Shown here: piece by piece, positions 45,101-53,342 of the stretch
Numbering within the stretch: the stretch's first letter is position 1
How the letters are laid out: each line of letters begins with the position of its first letter
Source: Betaproteobacteria bacterium
GTDB lineage: Bacteria; Pseudomonadota; Gammaproteobacteria; Burkholderiales; SG8-41
NCBI GenBank assembly: GCA_016177355.1
Contig: JACOVL010000075.1
Span: 1 to 58,198, forward strand
Length of the DNA stretch: 58,198 bases
Direction: 5' to 3'
Made by a program: the position numbers and the translations under genes
Notes under the pieces: generated by a model
Database searches by the model: none
Told to the model about the DNA's origin: nothing
What the model saw: only the letters and a program-made list of their open reading frames with translations

Positions 45101-46783
45101 AAGCCCGGCGAGGGCGGGCAGCTGCCGGGGCGCAAGGTGTCGGAGTACATCGCGGAGATCCGCTACGCGACGCCGGGCGTCGAGCTGATCTCGCCCCCGC
45201 CGCACCACGACATCTATTCGATCGAGGACATCGCGCAGCTCATCCACGACTTGAAGAACGCGAACCCCGGGGCCGCGGTGAGCGTCAAGCTCGTGTCCGA
45301 GGTCGGCGTCGGCACGGTCGCCGCGGGGGTATCGAAGGCGAAATCGGATCACGTGACGATCTCGGGCCACGACGGCGGCACCGGCGCTTCGCCCTGGTCC
45401 TCCATCATGCATGCCGGCACGCCGTGGGAGCTCGGGCTCGCGGAAACGCAACAGACGCTGGTATTGAACCGGCTGCGCGGGCGGATCGCGGTCCAGGTTG
45501 ACGGCCAGATGAAGACCGGCCGCGACGTGGTGGTCGGCGCGCTGCTCGGGGCCGACGAGTTCGGCTTCTCCACCGCGCCGCTCGTCGTCGAGGGTTGCAT
45601 CATGATGCGCAAGTGCCACCTCAATACCTGCCCGGTCGGCGTGGCCACACAGGACCCGGTGCTGCGCCGGAAATTCGAGGGCAGGCCCGAGCACGTCGTC
45701 AATTACTTCTTCTTCGTCGCCGAGGAGGCGCGGGAACTGATGGCGAAACTCGGCGTGCGCAAGATGAACGATCTCATCGGGCGCTCGGACCTGCTCGACA
45801 TGAAAAAGGGCATCGAGCACTGGAAGGCGCGGGGCCTGGATTTCTCGAAGATCTTCGCCATGCCGCAGATGCCGGCCGAGGTCGCGCGCTACCACCGCGA
45901 GACACAGGACCACGGGCTCGCGAAGGCGCTCGATAACCGGCTGATCGAGCTGGCGCAGCCGGCGCTCGAGCGCGGCGAGAAGGTGACGATCGAGATGCCG
46001 ATCCGCAACATCAACCGCACGGTCGGCACGATGCTCTCGTACGAGATCGCAAAGCGCTACGGGCACGGCGGGCTGCCCGACGACACCATTCACATCCGCT
46101 TCGCGGGCTCCGCCGGCCAGAGCTACGGGGCGTTCCTCGCGCAGGGCGTGACGCTCGAGCTCATCGGCGATACCAACGACTACTGCGGCAAGGGGCTGTC
46201 GGGCGGGCGCATCTCGGTGCAGCCCTCGCCCAAGTTCCGCGGCGAGCCGACCGAGAACATCATCACCGGCAACGTCGTGCTCTACGGCGCGATCTGCGGC
46301 GAGGCGTACTTCCGCGGCGTCGCCGGTGAGCGCTTCGCGGTGCGCAATTCCGGCGCGCAGGCGGTGGTCGAGGGCGTCGGCGACCACGGCTGCGAGTACA
46401 TGACCGGGGGCAGCGTGGTGGTGCTCGGCCAGAGCGGACGCAATTTCGCCGCCGGCATGTCCGGGGGTATCGCCTACGTACTTGATATTAATGGAGAATT
46501 CTCAAAGTATTGCAACCCCTCCATGGTGGCGCTGGAGCCGCTCGCCACCGAGACCGAGCAGGAGGCGAAGCTCGCGCGCGAGCTGTGGCACGGCGGCGTG
46601 GCCGACGAGGCGATCGTGAAGCGGCTGATCGAGAACCATGCGCGCTACACCGGCAGCGCGCAGGCCAGGCGCATACTCGAGCGCTGGAGCGAATTCCGGC
46701 CGCAGTTCGTCAAGGTGTTCCCGCACGAGTACCGGCGCGCGCTCACCGAGCTCGCCGCCCGGCAGCGCCGCCAGGCAGCGTAG
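42110..46783 (+). CDS. gltB: Glutamate synthase (NADPH), large subunit
   Basis: A 1557-residue GOGAT alpha subunit, which makes glutamate from glutamine and 2-oxoglutarate. After a 29-residue propeptide the N-terminal glutaminase nucleophile is Cys30 (EHDACGVGFVAH). The central domain (about 480-760) and the FMN/synthase domain (about 840-1240) follow; the 3Fe-4S cysteines lie in CIMMRKCHLNTCPVG, near residues 1164-1175. The C-terminal beta-helix ends the protein. Length is standard (E. coli about 1486-1517). No Shine-Dalgarno precedes the ATG at 42110; an ATG at 42134 is an alternative with a shorter propeptide. Two short AT-rich rare-codon stretches interrupt the gene (see findings). Followed by gltD after 30 bases. 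Confidence 0.96.
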   Translation: MDNSRNHPMPSAGLPTAQGLYDPAQEHDACGVGFVAHIKGRKSHSIVEQGLTVLKNLTHRGAVGWDPKLSDGAGCLIQIPDKFLREEMARQGVKLPPAGQYGVGMVFLPRDPASRLACEYEIERAIKDEGQNLLGWRDVPVDNSDLAGPARRVEPVIRQVFIGRGKGVTVTDALERKLYIIRKSAGHAIQALKLEHGKEFYVPTLSARTLCYKGMLLAYQVGEYYLDLKDARVESALALVHQRFSTNTFPSWDLAHPFRMICHNGEINTLRGNINWIRARQGAISSPILGRDLDKVWPLIYAGQSDSASFDNALELLVMGGYSIAHAMMMMIPEAWENHALMDPARRAFYEYHAAMMEPWDGPASIAFTDGLRIGATLDRNGLRPSRYIVTADDLVIMGSECGCLPVPEEKIVKKWRLQPGKMFLVDLEKGRIIDDKELKDTLASAKPYAEWIERIRVKLDEVETEKTPPLKSQVALLDRQQAFGYTQEDIKFQLAPMVANGEEPVGSMGNDAALAILSSKNKSLCNYFQQLFAQVTNPAIDPIREELVTSLVSFIGPKPNLLGIDEMNPPLRLEVGQPVLDFYEMEKIRHIERYTGGKFRSLELDITYPVAWGKQAVEARLASLAAQAEDAVRSGYSIVVVSDRLVDRERVAIPALLALSAIHQHLVSKGLRTSTGLVVETGSAREVHHFALLGGYGAEAVHPYLALETLLALHPEDRAAASKAVKNYVKAVGKGLKKVMSKMGISTYMSYTGAQCFEAVGLARSLVDKYFTGTASNVEGIGVFEVAEEAIRIHRSAFDEDDPVLAGALDAGGEYAWRVRGEEHMWTPDAIAKLQHSARSNSYQSYQEYAAIVNDQSQRHLTFRGLFEFKFNQCQPVPLKEVEPAAEIVKRFSTGAMSLGSISTEAHTVLAIAMNRLGGKSNTGEGGEDRKRYARVAAGETLLSRLGRERVEVDIPLLEGDSLKSKIKQVASGRFGVTAEYLASSEMMQIKIAQGAKPGEGGQLPGRKVSEYIAEIRYATPGVELISPPPHHDIYSIEDIAQLIHDLKNANPGAAVSVKLVSEVGVGTVAAGVSKAKSDHVTISGHDGGTGASPWSSIMHAGTPWELGLAETQQTLVLNRLRGRIAVQVDGQMKTGRDVVVGALLGADEFGFSTAPLVVEGCIMMRKCHLNTCPVGVATQDPVLRRKFEGRPEHVVNYFFFVAEEARELMAKLGVRKMNDLIGRSDLLDMKKGIEHWKARGLDFSKIFAMPQMPAEVARYHRETQDHGLAKALDNRLIELAQPALERGEKVTIEMPIRNINRTVGTMLSYEIAKRYGHGGLPDDTIHIRFAGSAGQSYGAFLAQGVTLELIGDTNDYCGKGLSGGRISVQPSPKFRGEPTENIITGNVVLYGAICGEAYFRGVAGERFAVRNSGAQAVVEGVGDHGCEYMTGGSVVVLGQSGRNFAAGMSGGIAYVLDINGEFSKYCNPSMVALEPLATETEQEAKLARELWHGGVADEAIVKRLIENHARYTGSAQARRILERWSEFRPQFVKVFPHEYRRALTELAARQRRQAA

Positions 46784-46813
46784 GCCGCGCCGCCCGTCGC
46801 GCTGAAAGAACGC

Positions 46814-48277
46814 ATGGGAAAAGTCACCGGATTTCTCGAGTTCGAGCGGGTCGAAGAGGCCTACGAGGCGAAGGAGCGGCGCAAGCAGCACTTTCGCGAG
46901 TTCATCCCGCCGCTGACCGACGAGCAGGCGAAGATCCAGGGCGCGCGCTGCATGGATTGCGGCATCCCGTTCTGCATGAGCGGCTGCCCGGTCAACAACA
47001 TCATTCCCGACTGGAACGACCTCGTCTATCGCCAGGACTGGAAGTCGGCGATCGAGACGCTGCACTCGACCAACAATTTCCCGGAATTCACCGGCCGCAT
47101 CTGCCCGGCGCCGTGCGAGGAGGCGTGCGTGCTGCGCATCAACGAGGACGCAGTCGGCATCAAGTCGATCGAGCACGCGATCATCGACAAGGCGTGGGAA
47201 ATGGGCTGGGTCAGGCCGCAGCCGGCCTCGCGCAAGACGGGCAGGAAGGTGGCGGTGGTGGGCTCCGGCCCCGCCGGGCTCGCCTGCGCGCAGCAGCTCG
47301 CGCGCGCCGGCCACGCCGTCGTCGTGTTCGAGAAAAACGACCGCATCGGCGGGCTGCTGCGCTACGGCATCCCCGATTTCAAGATGGAGAAGTCGCACAT
47401 CGACCGGCGCATGGAGCAGATGGCGGCCGAGGGCGTCTCGTTCCGCGCCGGCGTCCGCGTCGGCCGGCAGCATTCCGGCAAGGGCGTGCCCGACTGGGCG
47501 ACCGGGATGATCGCGCCCGGGAAGCTCACCACCGAGTTCGACGCGGTGGTGCTCGCCGGCGGCGCGGAACAGCCGCGCGAGCTGCCGGTCCCGGGGCGCG
47601 AGCTCGACGGCGTCCATTACGCGATGGAATTCCTGCCGCTGCAGAACAAGCGTGTCGCCGGCGATGCCGGCGTGCCCGACCTGTGGGCCACCGACAAGCA
47701 CGTGGTGATCATCGGCGGCGGCGACACCGGCTCCGACTGTGTCGGCACCGCCAACCGCCACGGCGCGAAATCCGTCACCCAGTTCGAGCTGCTGCCGATG
47801 CCGCCCGACGTGGAGCGCAACCCGGTGTGGCCGTACTGGCCGACGCGGTTGAGGACCTCTTCCTCGCACGAGGAGGGGGTGAGCCGCGACTGGTCGATCG
47901 CCACCAGGGAATTCACCGGCGAGGGCGGAAAAGTAAAGGCGCTGAAGGCGGTGCGGCTCGAGTGGAAGGAGGGCGGGATGAGCGAAGTCCCGGGCTCGGA
48001 GTTCACGCTGCCCGCGGACCTCGTGCTGCTCGCGATGGGGTTCGTCTCGCCGGTGCAGTCGGTCCTGGATGCCTTCGGCGTCGACAAGGACGCCCGCGGC
48101 AACGCGAAAGCCACGACCGACGGGGCAGGCTGCTACGCCACGTCCGCTCCCAGGGTGTTCACCGCCGGCGACATGCGGCGCGGGCAGTCGCTCGTGGTGT
48201 GGGCGATACGCGAAGGCCGGCAGTGCGCCCGCGCGGTGGACGAATTCCTCATGGGTTCTTCCGAGTTGCCGCGGTAA
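46814..48277 (+). CDS. gltD: Glutamate synthase (NADPH), small subunit
   Basis: A 487-residue FAD/NADPH subunit that passes electrons to GltB. The N-terminal 4Fe-4S region holds CMDCGIPFC, GCPVNN and CPAPCEEAC. FAD motif VAVVGSGPAGLACAQQL and NADPH motif VVIIGGGDTGSDCVGTANR are intact; the C-terminal GDMRRGQSLVVWAI is the usual end motif. The 30-base gap from gltB marks them as one operon. It is followed by hemE after 22 bases. Confidence 0.96.
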   Translation: MGKVTGFLEFERVEEAYEAKERRKQHFREFIPPLTDEQAKIQGARCMDCGIPFCMSGCPVNNIIPDWNDLVYRQDWKSAIETLHSTNNFPEFTGRICPAPCEEACVLRINEDAVGIKSIEHAIIDKAWEMGWVRPQPASRKTGRKVAVVGSGPAGLACAQQLARAGHAVVVFEKNDRIGGLLRYGIPDFKMEKSHIDRRMEQMAAEGVSFRAGVRVGRQHSGKGVPDWATGMIAPGKLTTEFDAVVLAGGAEQPRELPVPGRELDGVHYAMEFLPLQNKRVAGDAGVPDLWATDKHVVIIGGGDTGSDCVGTANRHGAKSVTQFELLPMPPDVERNPVWPYWPTRLRTSSSHEEGVSRDWSIATREFTGEGGKVKALKAVRLEWKEGGMSEVPGSEFTLPADLVLLAMGFVSPVQSVLDAFGVDKDARGNAKATTDGAGCYATSAPRVFTAGDMRRGQSLVVWAIREGRQCARAVDEFLMGSSELPR

Positions 48278-48299
48278 GGCGGCCCCTGCCGGGCTGCCG

Positions 48300-49361
48300 A
48301 TGGCGAAGCTCAAGAACGACACGCTGATCCGGGCGCTGCTCAGGCAGCCCACCGCCTACACCCCGGTCTGGGTGATGCGCCAGGCCGGGCGCTATCTTCC
48401 CGAGTACAACCAGACGCGCGCGCGCGCCGGCAGCTTTCTCGCGCTCGCCCAGAATCCCGCCCTCGCCACCGAGGTGACGCTGCAGCCGCTCGCGCGCTTC
48501 CCCCTCGATGCCGCCATCGTGTTCTCCGACATATTGACCGTACCGGACGCGATGGGGCTGGGGCTCACCTTCACCGAGGGCGAAGGCCCCCGCTTCGAGC
48601 GGCCGCTGCGCGAGGAGCGGGCAATCCGCAACTTGAAGGTGCCCGACCCGGGCAGCGAGCTGCGCTACGTGATGGATACGGTGAGCGAAGTGCGCAAGGC
48701 GCTCGCCGGGGGCGTGCCGCTGATCGGGTTTTCCGGCAGCCCGTACACCCTTGCCTGCTACATGGTGGAGGGCGGTGGCAGCAGCGATTTCCGCACCGTG
48801 AAAACCATGTTGCGCGACCGCCCGGACCTGCTGCACCACATTCTCGAGGTCAATTGCCGCGCGGTCACCGCCTACCTCAACGCCCAGATCGAGTCCGGCG
48901 CCCAGGTGGTGATGGTGTTCGACACCTGGGGCGGCACGCTCTCCGCGGCCGGCTACCTCGAGTTCTCTCTCGCCTACATGCGCCGCGTAGTCGAAGGACT
49001 CAAGCGCGAGCACCAGGGGGAGCGCATCCCTTGCATCCTCTTCACCAAGGGCGGGGGCGCGTGGCTGGAGGCGATCGCCGCGAGCGGCTGCGACGCCGTC
49101 GGCGTGGACTGGACGCTCGACATCGGCACGGCGCGCGCCCGCGTGGGCGAACGCGTCGCGCTGCAGGGCAATCTCGACCCGCAGACCCTGCTCGCCGGGC
49201 CGGAAGCGGTCCGCAGCGGAGTCGCCGCCGTGCTGGCCAGCTACGGCACCGGCAACGGCCATGTCTTCAACCTGGGCCACGGCATCGTCCAGCAGACGCC
49301 GCCCGGGAACGTGGCGGTGCTGGTGGATGCGGTGCACGAGTTGAGCCGCCGCTATCATTGA
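48300..49361 (+). CDS. hemE: Uroporphyrinogen decarboxylase
   Basis: A 353-residue TIM-barrel enzyme decarboxylating uroporphyrinogen III to coproporphyrinogen III. The N-terminal signature PVWVMRQAGRYLPEY carries the substrate-binding arginines; the catalytic Asp is in AIVFSDILTVPDAMG; GFSGSPYTLACYMVEGGGS and VFNLGHGI are further family motifs. The ATG at 48300 fits the family start; the longer frame upstream overlaps gltD. It is likely read from the gltB messenger. A 354-base spacer follows. Confidence 0.96.
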   Translation: MAKLKNDTLIRALLRQPTAYTPVWVMRQAGRYLPEYNQTRARAGSFLALAQNPALATEVTLQPLARFPLDAAIVFSDILTVPDAMGLGLTFTEGEGPRFERPLREERAIRNLKVPDPGSELRYVMDTVSEVRKALAGGVPLIGFSGSPYTLACYMVEGGGSSDFRTVKTMLRDRPDLLHHILEVNCRAVTAYLNAQIESGAQVVMVFDTWGGTLSAAGYLEFSLAYMRRVVEGLKREHQGERIPCILFTKGGGAWLEAIAASGCDAVGVDWTLDIGTARARVGERVALQGNLDPQTLLAGPEAVRSGVAAVLASYGTGNGHVFNLGHGIVQQTPPGNVAVLVDAVHELSRRYH

Positions 49362-49715
49362 CCCCTCCGCAACACCGCCGCCAGACAGGGTTTTTTGGCA
49401 ACCTCCCCGGAAACTTATTCACATCAGGCCTGGCGGTGGAGGCAGCGGACGGCGGCTCTGTCTTATTCTTGCGACTATATCATAACTAATTGATTTATAT
49501 ATATTTTATGTTTTATCTCCCGACGATCTACCCAGCGCGCGTATGCGCTCTGCTTCACGCCGCCCAACCGCTGACCGGCTCCATCAACAGAGTTATCCAC
49601 AGCGCGGTGTTGATAACCTGGAAAACCCGCTGCGGCTAAGGCAGTTGGGCGCGCTTCACAGAATGAGCCGCAGCACCATGCGCTAACTTTTTGCTCGAAC
49701 GGGATTCGAATCGCA
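49362..49715 (+). other. hemE-priA spacer with DnaA boxes and AT-rich tract (origin-like)
   Basis: This 354-base non-coding stretch contains two perfect DnaA boxes of the TTATNCACA type, TTATTCACA (49415-49423) and TTATCCACA (49593-49601), and a one-mismatch box on the other strand, TTATCAACA (49616-49608). Between them is an AT-rich tract of about 45 bases (49473-49517) resembling a DNA-unwinding element, unusual in this G+C-rich setting. In Caulobacter and relatives the chromosome origin lies next to hemE; in betaproteobacteria the origin is normally by dnaA, which is not in this window. The element may therefore be an origin, a DnaA-regulated promoter of priA, or a DnaA-titration site. No ORF with family support lies in it. 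Confidence 0.45.
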
Positions 49716-51725
49716 ATGCCCATCCTCCGCGTCGCGCTCGATGTGCCGCTCGCCACGCTGTTCGATTACCGCGCGGATGATGCCTCGCGCGCGGACGTCG
49801 GTTGCCGCGTGACAGTCCCTTTCGGCAGGCAGCAGACCGTTATCGGCGTCATCCTCGAGGTCGCGGAGACCACGCGCATTGCCGCCGGGCGCCTGAAGCC
49901 GGTGCTGCGCGTGCTGCGCGAGGAGCCGGCGCTTACCGACGCTGACCTGCAGCTCCTTCGTTTCGCGGCCGATTACTACCATCATCCGCTCGGGGCCGCG
50001 GTCATGGCGGCGCTGCCGGCCCGGCTGCGCCAGCCGGGCGGCAAGCGCTCCCGGGCGTCCGGAGCCGTCCAGGCGCAGTCCCGCGGCATCACCGCGGCGA
50101 CCCCGCCCCGGGTTCATGGCGCGCCGCCGCTCACCGGAGAACAGGCGCGGGCCGTGGAGGAGATCCGCAGCGCGCTGGGCGCATTCCGGCCGATGTTGCT
50201 GCTCGGCGTCACCAGCAGCGGCAAGAGCGAGGTCTACCTGCATGCCGTGGCCGACGCCCTTGCCGCAGGCCGCCAGGCGTTGCTGCTGGTGCCCGAGATC
50301 GCGTTGACACCGCAACTCGAGGCGCTGGTGCGGGACCGGTTTCCCGGCACGGCGGCCGTGAGCCTGCACAGCGGGCTCAATGCCGGGGAACGGCATGCCC
50401 ACTGGCGCGCCGCCCAGGGCGGGCACGCCCGCATCGTGCTCGGTACCCGGCTTGCGGTATTCACGCCCCTGCCCGAACTCGGCCTCATCATCGTGGACGA
50501 GGAGCACGATGCGTCGTACAAGCAGGCCGAAGGGTTCCGCTATTCGGCGCGGGACCTTGCCGTGGTGCGGGCGCGGCTATGCAATGTACCGGTAGTGCTG
50601 GGCTCCGCCACGCCGGCGCTGGAGTCCTACAGCAACGCCGCAGGCGGGCGCTACCGGCTGCTCACGCTCGAGAGTCGCATCGGCGCGCCCCCGCCCCGCA
50701 TCGCCTGCCTGGATACCCGGGCCGCCAGACCCGTGGACGGCCTGTCGGAGCCGCTGCTCGCGGCGATCGCGGAGTGCCTCAAGCGCGGCGAGCAGAGCCT
50801 CATCTTCATCAACCGCCGCGGCTATGCCCCGGTGCTGCGGTGCCCTGCCTGCGGCTGGGTCTCGGCCTGCCATCGCTGCTCGGCGCAGCTCGTGCTGCAT
50901 CTCAAGGACCGCAGGCTCCGCTGCCACCACTGCGGGCATCAGGAAGCGGTGCCTGCCGGCTGCCCCGGCTGCGGCAACCCGCAGCTCGCGCCGCTCGGCC
51001 AGGGAACCCAGCGGGTGGAGGCAGCGCTCTCCGAGCGCTTCCCGCGCGCCCGCATCGCGCGCATAGACCGCGACAGCATCCGGCGGCGGCAGGCATGGCC
51101 GGAGATGCGGCGACGCATCCACGAGCGCGACGTGGATCTCCTGGTCGGCACGCAATTGCTCGCCAAGGGGCACGACTTTCCTCACCTCAACCTGGTGGGA
51201 GTGGTGAACGCCGACAGCCTGCTCTACAGCAGCGATTTCCGCGCCGGCGAGCGCCTCTACGCGCTGCTCACCCAGGTCGCGGGGCGCGCCGGGCGCGGGG
51301 GGACGCTGGGCTCGGTGCTGATCCAGACCGAATTCCCGCACCATCCCCTGTACCAGGCCCTGCAGCGCCAGGATTACCGCGCGTTTGCCGACAGCCTGCT
51401 CGCGGAGCGCCGGCAGGCCGGGTTCCCGCCGTTCATCCATCAGGCGCTGCTGCGCGCCGAGGCGCCCCGGCTTGCGACGGCACTCGACTTCCTCGCCGAG
51501 GCGGCGCGCCGCGCGCGGCGGCTCGCCGCCCCGCAGATCACCCTCTACGACGCGGTCCCCGCGGCGATGCCGCGGCGGGCCGGCCGCGAGCGCGCGCAGC
51601 TCCTGGTGCAGTCTGAATCGCGGGCGCGCCTGCAGGAGTTCCTGGGCGCGTGGATGAGCGAGCTCGTCGCGGCGCGCGCGACCCGCGCGCGCTGGTCGCT
51701 CGATGTCGATCCGCTCGAGTTCTGA
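49716..51725 (+). CDS. priA: Primosomal replication helicase PriA
   Basis: A 669-residue 3'-5' helicase that restarts stalled forks. The N-terminal DNA-binding domain (1-105) is followed by the helicase: Walker A GVTSSGKS (164-171) and DEEH (261-264). The zinc-binding insertion has eight cysteines at 376, 379, 385, 388, 403, 406, 416 and 419. Length is slightly short of E. coli (732), mostly in the linker. The promoter must lie in the DnaA-box spacer upstream, so control by DnaA is possible. Confidence 0.95.
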   Translation: MPILRVALDVPLATLFDYRADDASRADVGCRVTVPFGRQQTVIGVILEVAETTRIAAGRLKPVLRVLREEPALTDADLQLLRFAADYYHHPLGAAVMAALPARLRQPGGKRSRASGAVQAQSRGITAATPPRVHGAPPLTGEQARAVEEIRSALGAFRPMLLLGVTSSGKSEVYLHAVADALAAGRQALLLVPEIALTPQLEALVRDRFPGTAAVSLHSGLNAGERHAHWRAAQGGHARIVLGTRLAVFTPLPELGLIIVDEEHDASYKQAEGFRYSARDLAVVRARLCNVPVVLGSATPALESYSNAAGGRYRLLTLESRIGAPPPRIACLDTRAARPVDGLSEPLLAAIAECLKRGEQSLIFINRRGYAPVLRCPACGWVSACHRCSAQLVLHLKDRRLRCHHCGHQEAVPAGCPGCGNPQLAPLGQGTQRVEAALSERFPRARIARIDRDSIRRRQAWPEMRRRIHERDVDLLVGTQLLAKGHDFPHLNLVGVVNADSLLYSSDFRAGERLYALLTQVAGRAGRGGTLGSVLIQTEFPHHPLYQALQRQDYRAFADSLLAERRQAGFPPFIHQALLRAEAPRLATALDFLAEAARRARRLAAPQITLYDAVPAAMPRRAGRERAQLLVQSESRARLQEFLGAWMSELVAARATRARWSLDVDPLEF

Positions 51726-51799
51726 GCCGCGGGTGGCAGGCCAATGCCATGATAAAATTCGCGTTTTCCGCAACGGCTGGCGGCCGCTGAGCCGGTCTC

Positions 51800-52561
51800 A
51801 TGCTGACGCTCGAGGAATACGAAAAGCTCAACCCGCGCTGCGAGCTCACGCACAACGGCGTGAGCGTGGTCTATCTCACGCCGACGGCATTCACCAAGTG
51901 GCGGGCCGACTCGCTGTTCGAGAAAGAACCGGTCACGATCGAGTGGATCGCGGGCTTCCGCCCCGGGGAAGTGCTGGTGGACGTCGGCGCGAACGTCGGG
52001 ATGTACACCATCTGGGCGGCGAAAACGCGCGGGGCGCGGGTGTTCGCGTTCGAGCCCGAGGCGCAGAATTATGCGCTGCTCAACCGCAACATCGTCCTCA
52101 ACAGTCTCGGCGGGCGGGTCACGGCCTACTGCCTGGCGTTGTCCGACCAGGCGGGATACTCGGAACTACATCTTTCCGACCTGCGGGTGGGCGGCTCGTG
52201 CCATTCGCTGGGCGAGCGGGTGGATTTCAGGCATCAGCCGATGAACCCGGCATATTCCCAGGGCTGCGTCGCGGCGCGGCTGGACGACATGGTGGCCTCG
52301 GGCGCGGTGCAGCAGCCCGACCACATCAAGATAGACGTGGACGGCTTCGAGCCCAAGGTGATCGCCGGCGCACGCCGGGTGCTGTCGGAGAAGAGGCTGC
52401 GCTCGCTGCTCATCGAGACCAACCAGAACCTGTCCGACCACCTGCAGATGGTCGAGGAGCTCAAATCGCTGGGCTTCCGCTACGACCCCGCCCAGGTCGC
52501 CGCGGCGGAGCGCAAGAGCGGCGCATTCAAGGGGGTGGCGGAATATGTCTTCAGACGTTAG
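51800..52561 (+). CDS. FkbM-family SAM-dependent methyltransferase
   Basis: A 253-residue methyltransferase. SAM motif I is VLVDVGANVGMYT (58-70), the acidic end of strand 2 is Glu85 (FAFEPEAQN), and the FkbM hallmark IKIDVDGFE is at 177-184. Family members O-methylate sugars, polyketides or other small molecules, frequently in glycan clusters; the substrate here is unknown. It overlaps the next gene by 17 bases, so the two are made together. It is set between priA and argS, with no glycosyltransferase nearby, which is an odd place for such a gene. Confidence 0.85.
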   Translation: MLTLEEYEKLNPRCELTHNGVSVVYLTPTAFTKWRADSLFEKEPVTIEWIAGFRPGEVLVDVGANVGMYTIWAAKTRGARVFAFEPEAQNYALLNRNIVLNSLGGRVTAYCLALSDQAGYSELHLSDLRVGGSCHSLGERVDFRHQPMNPAYSQGCVAARLDDMVASGAVQQPDHIKIDVDGFEPKVIAGARRVLSEKRLRSLLIETNQNLSDHLQMVEELKSLGFRYDPAQVAAAERKSGAFKGVAEYVFRR

Positions 52562-53330
52562 CCTGCACGTGCTCTACAAGGTCGCGAACGCGCCGATCAA
52601 CGAGTTCCCGTTCCCGCACATCTACGTGCGGGACGTGTTCCCCCAGGACTTCTATCGGGAGCTGCGGGCGCATCTGCCGCCCCCGGAAGCGTTCAAGACC
52701 CTGCATTCGCTCGGCCGCGTCGACAGCAGCTATCCCGAAACCCGCCTGGTCCTGCCGCTGACCGGAGAGAGCGTCGGCGCCCTCGGCGAGCCGTACCGCA
52801 GCTTCTGGGACCAGCTGGCCCGCTGGATGCTTAACGCCTCTTTCGGCCCGATCGTGCTGTCGAGGTTCACGCCCTTTCTCGACCTGCGCTTCGGCGATTC
52901 GCGCGCCAGGAAATACCATGATGAGGCGCTGCTGGTTCAGGATTACACGGCCTATTCCCTGGGGCCGCATACCGATACACCCATGAAAGTGATGTCGTTT
53001 CTGTTCTACCTGCCGCCCGACGATACCCAGTCGCACCTCGGCACGTCGATCTATGTGCCCAGGGACCCCGGCTTTTTCTGCCCCGGAGGCCCCCATCACC
53101 CGTTTGACCTGTTCAACCGGATGCAGACGATGCCTTTTTTGCCCAATACGCTGTTCGCTTTCATGAAAACGCCGAATTCGTTTCATGGCGTCGAGCCCAT
53201 CGCGGAGGGAAACGCCCGCAGGGATCTCCTGCTCTACGATATCAAGGTCGAAAACCCCCCCGAGCTCGCGCAGCAGGCGCCGCCCGCGCGACAACCGGTT
53301 GCCGCGCCCAAAGTGAGTTTTTCTTTCTAG
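52545..53330 (+). CDS. 2-oxoglutarate/Fe(II) oxygenase-like protein
   Basis: A 261-residue protein that I assign to the 2OG-Fe(II) dioxygenase fold on the metal triad pattern His142-x-Asp144 (GPHTDTP) ... His214 (NSFHGVEPI) with a following Arg226 that could bind 2-oxoglutarate. The N-terminus NEFPFPHIYVRDVFPQDFY resembles proteins found beside glycosyltransferases and FkbM methyltransferases. The last 25 residues are Pro/Ala-rich. No signal peptide. It starts inside the methyltransferase gene and lies 12 bases before argS. The substrate is unknown; hydroxylation of the same molecule that is methylated is a natural guess. Confidence 0.75.
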   Translation: MSSDVSLHVLYKVANAPINEFPFPHIYVRDVFPQDFYRELRAHLPPPEAFKTLHSLGRVDSSYPETRLVLPLTGESVGALGEPYRSFWDQLARWMLNASFGPIVLSRFTPFLDLRFGDSRARKYHDEALLVQDYTAYSLGPHTDTPMKVMSFLFYLPPDDTQSHLGTSIYVPRDPGFFCPGGPHHPFDLFNRMQTMPFLPNTLFAFMKTPNSFHGVEPIAEGNARRDLLLYDIKVENPPELAQQAPPARQPVAAPKVSFSF

Positions 53331-53342
53331 CGCGAACGCGGC

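Noticed and set aside
43682..46387. A 901-codon open frame on the minus strand inside gltB
   Set aside because: It is the mirror of gltB in a G+C-rich gene; its product is rich in Arg, His, Asp and Leu with no family motif, while the plus frame gives a textbook GltB.
46502..48352. Long open frames on the minus strand and in a second plus frame over gltD
   Set aside because: Shadows of gltD caused by codon bias; low-complexity products without recognisable domains.
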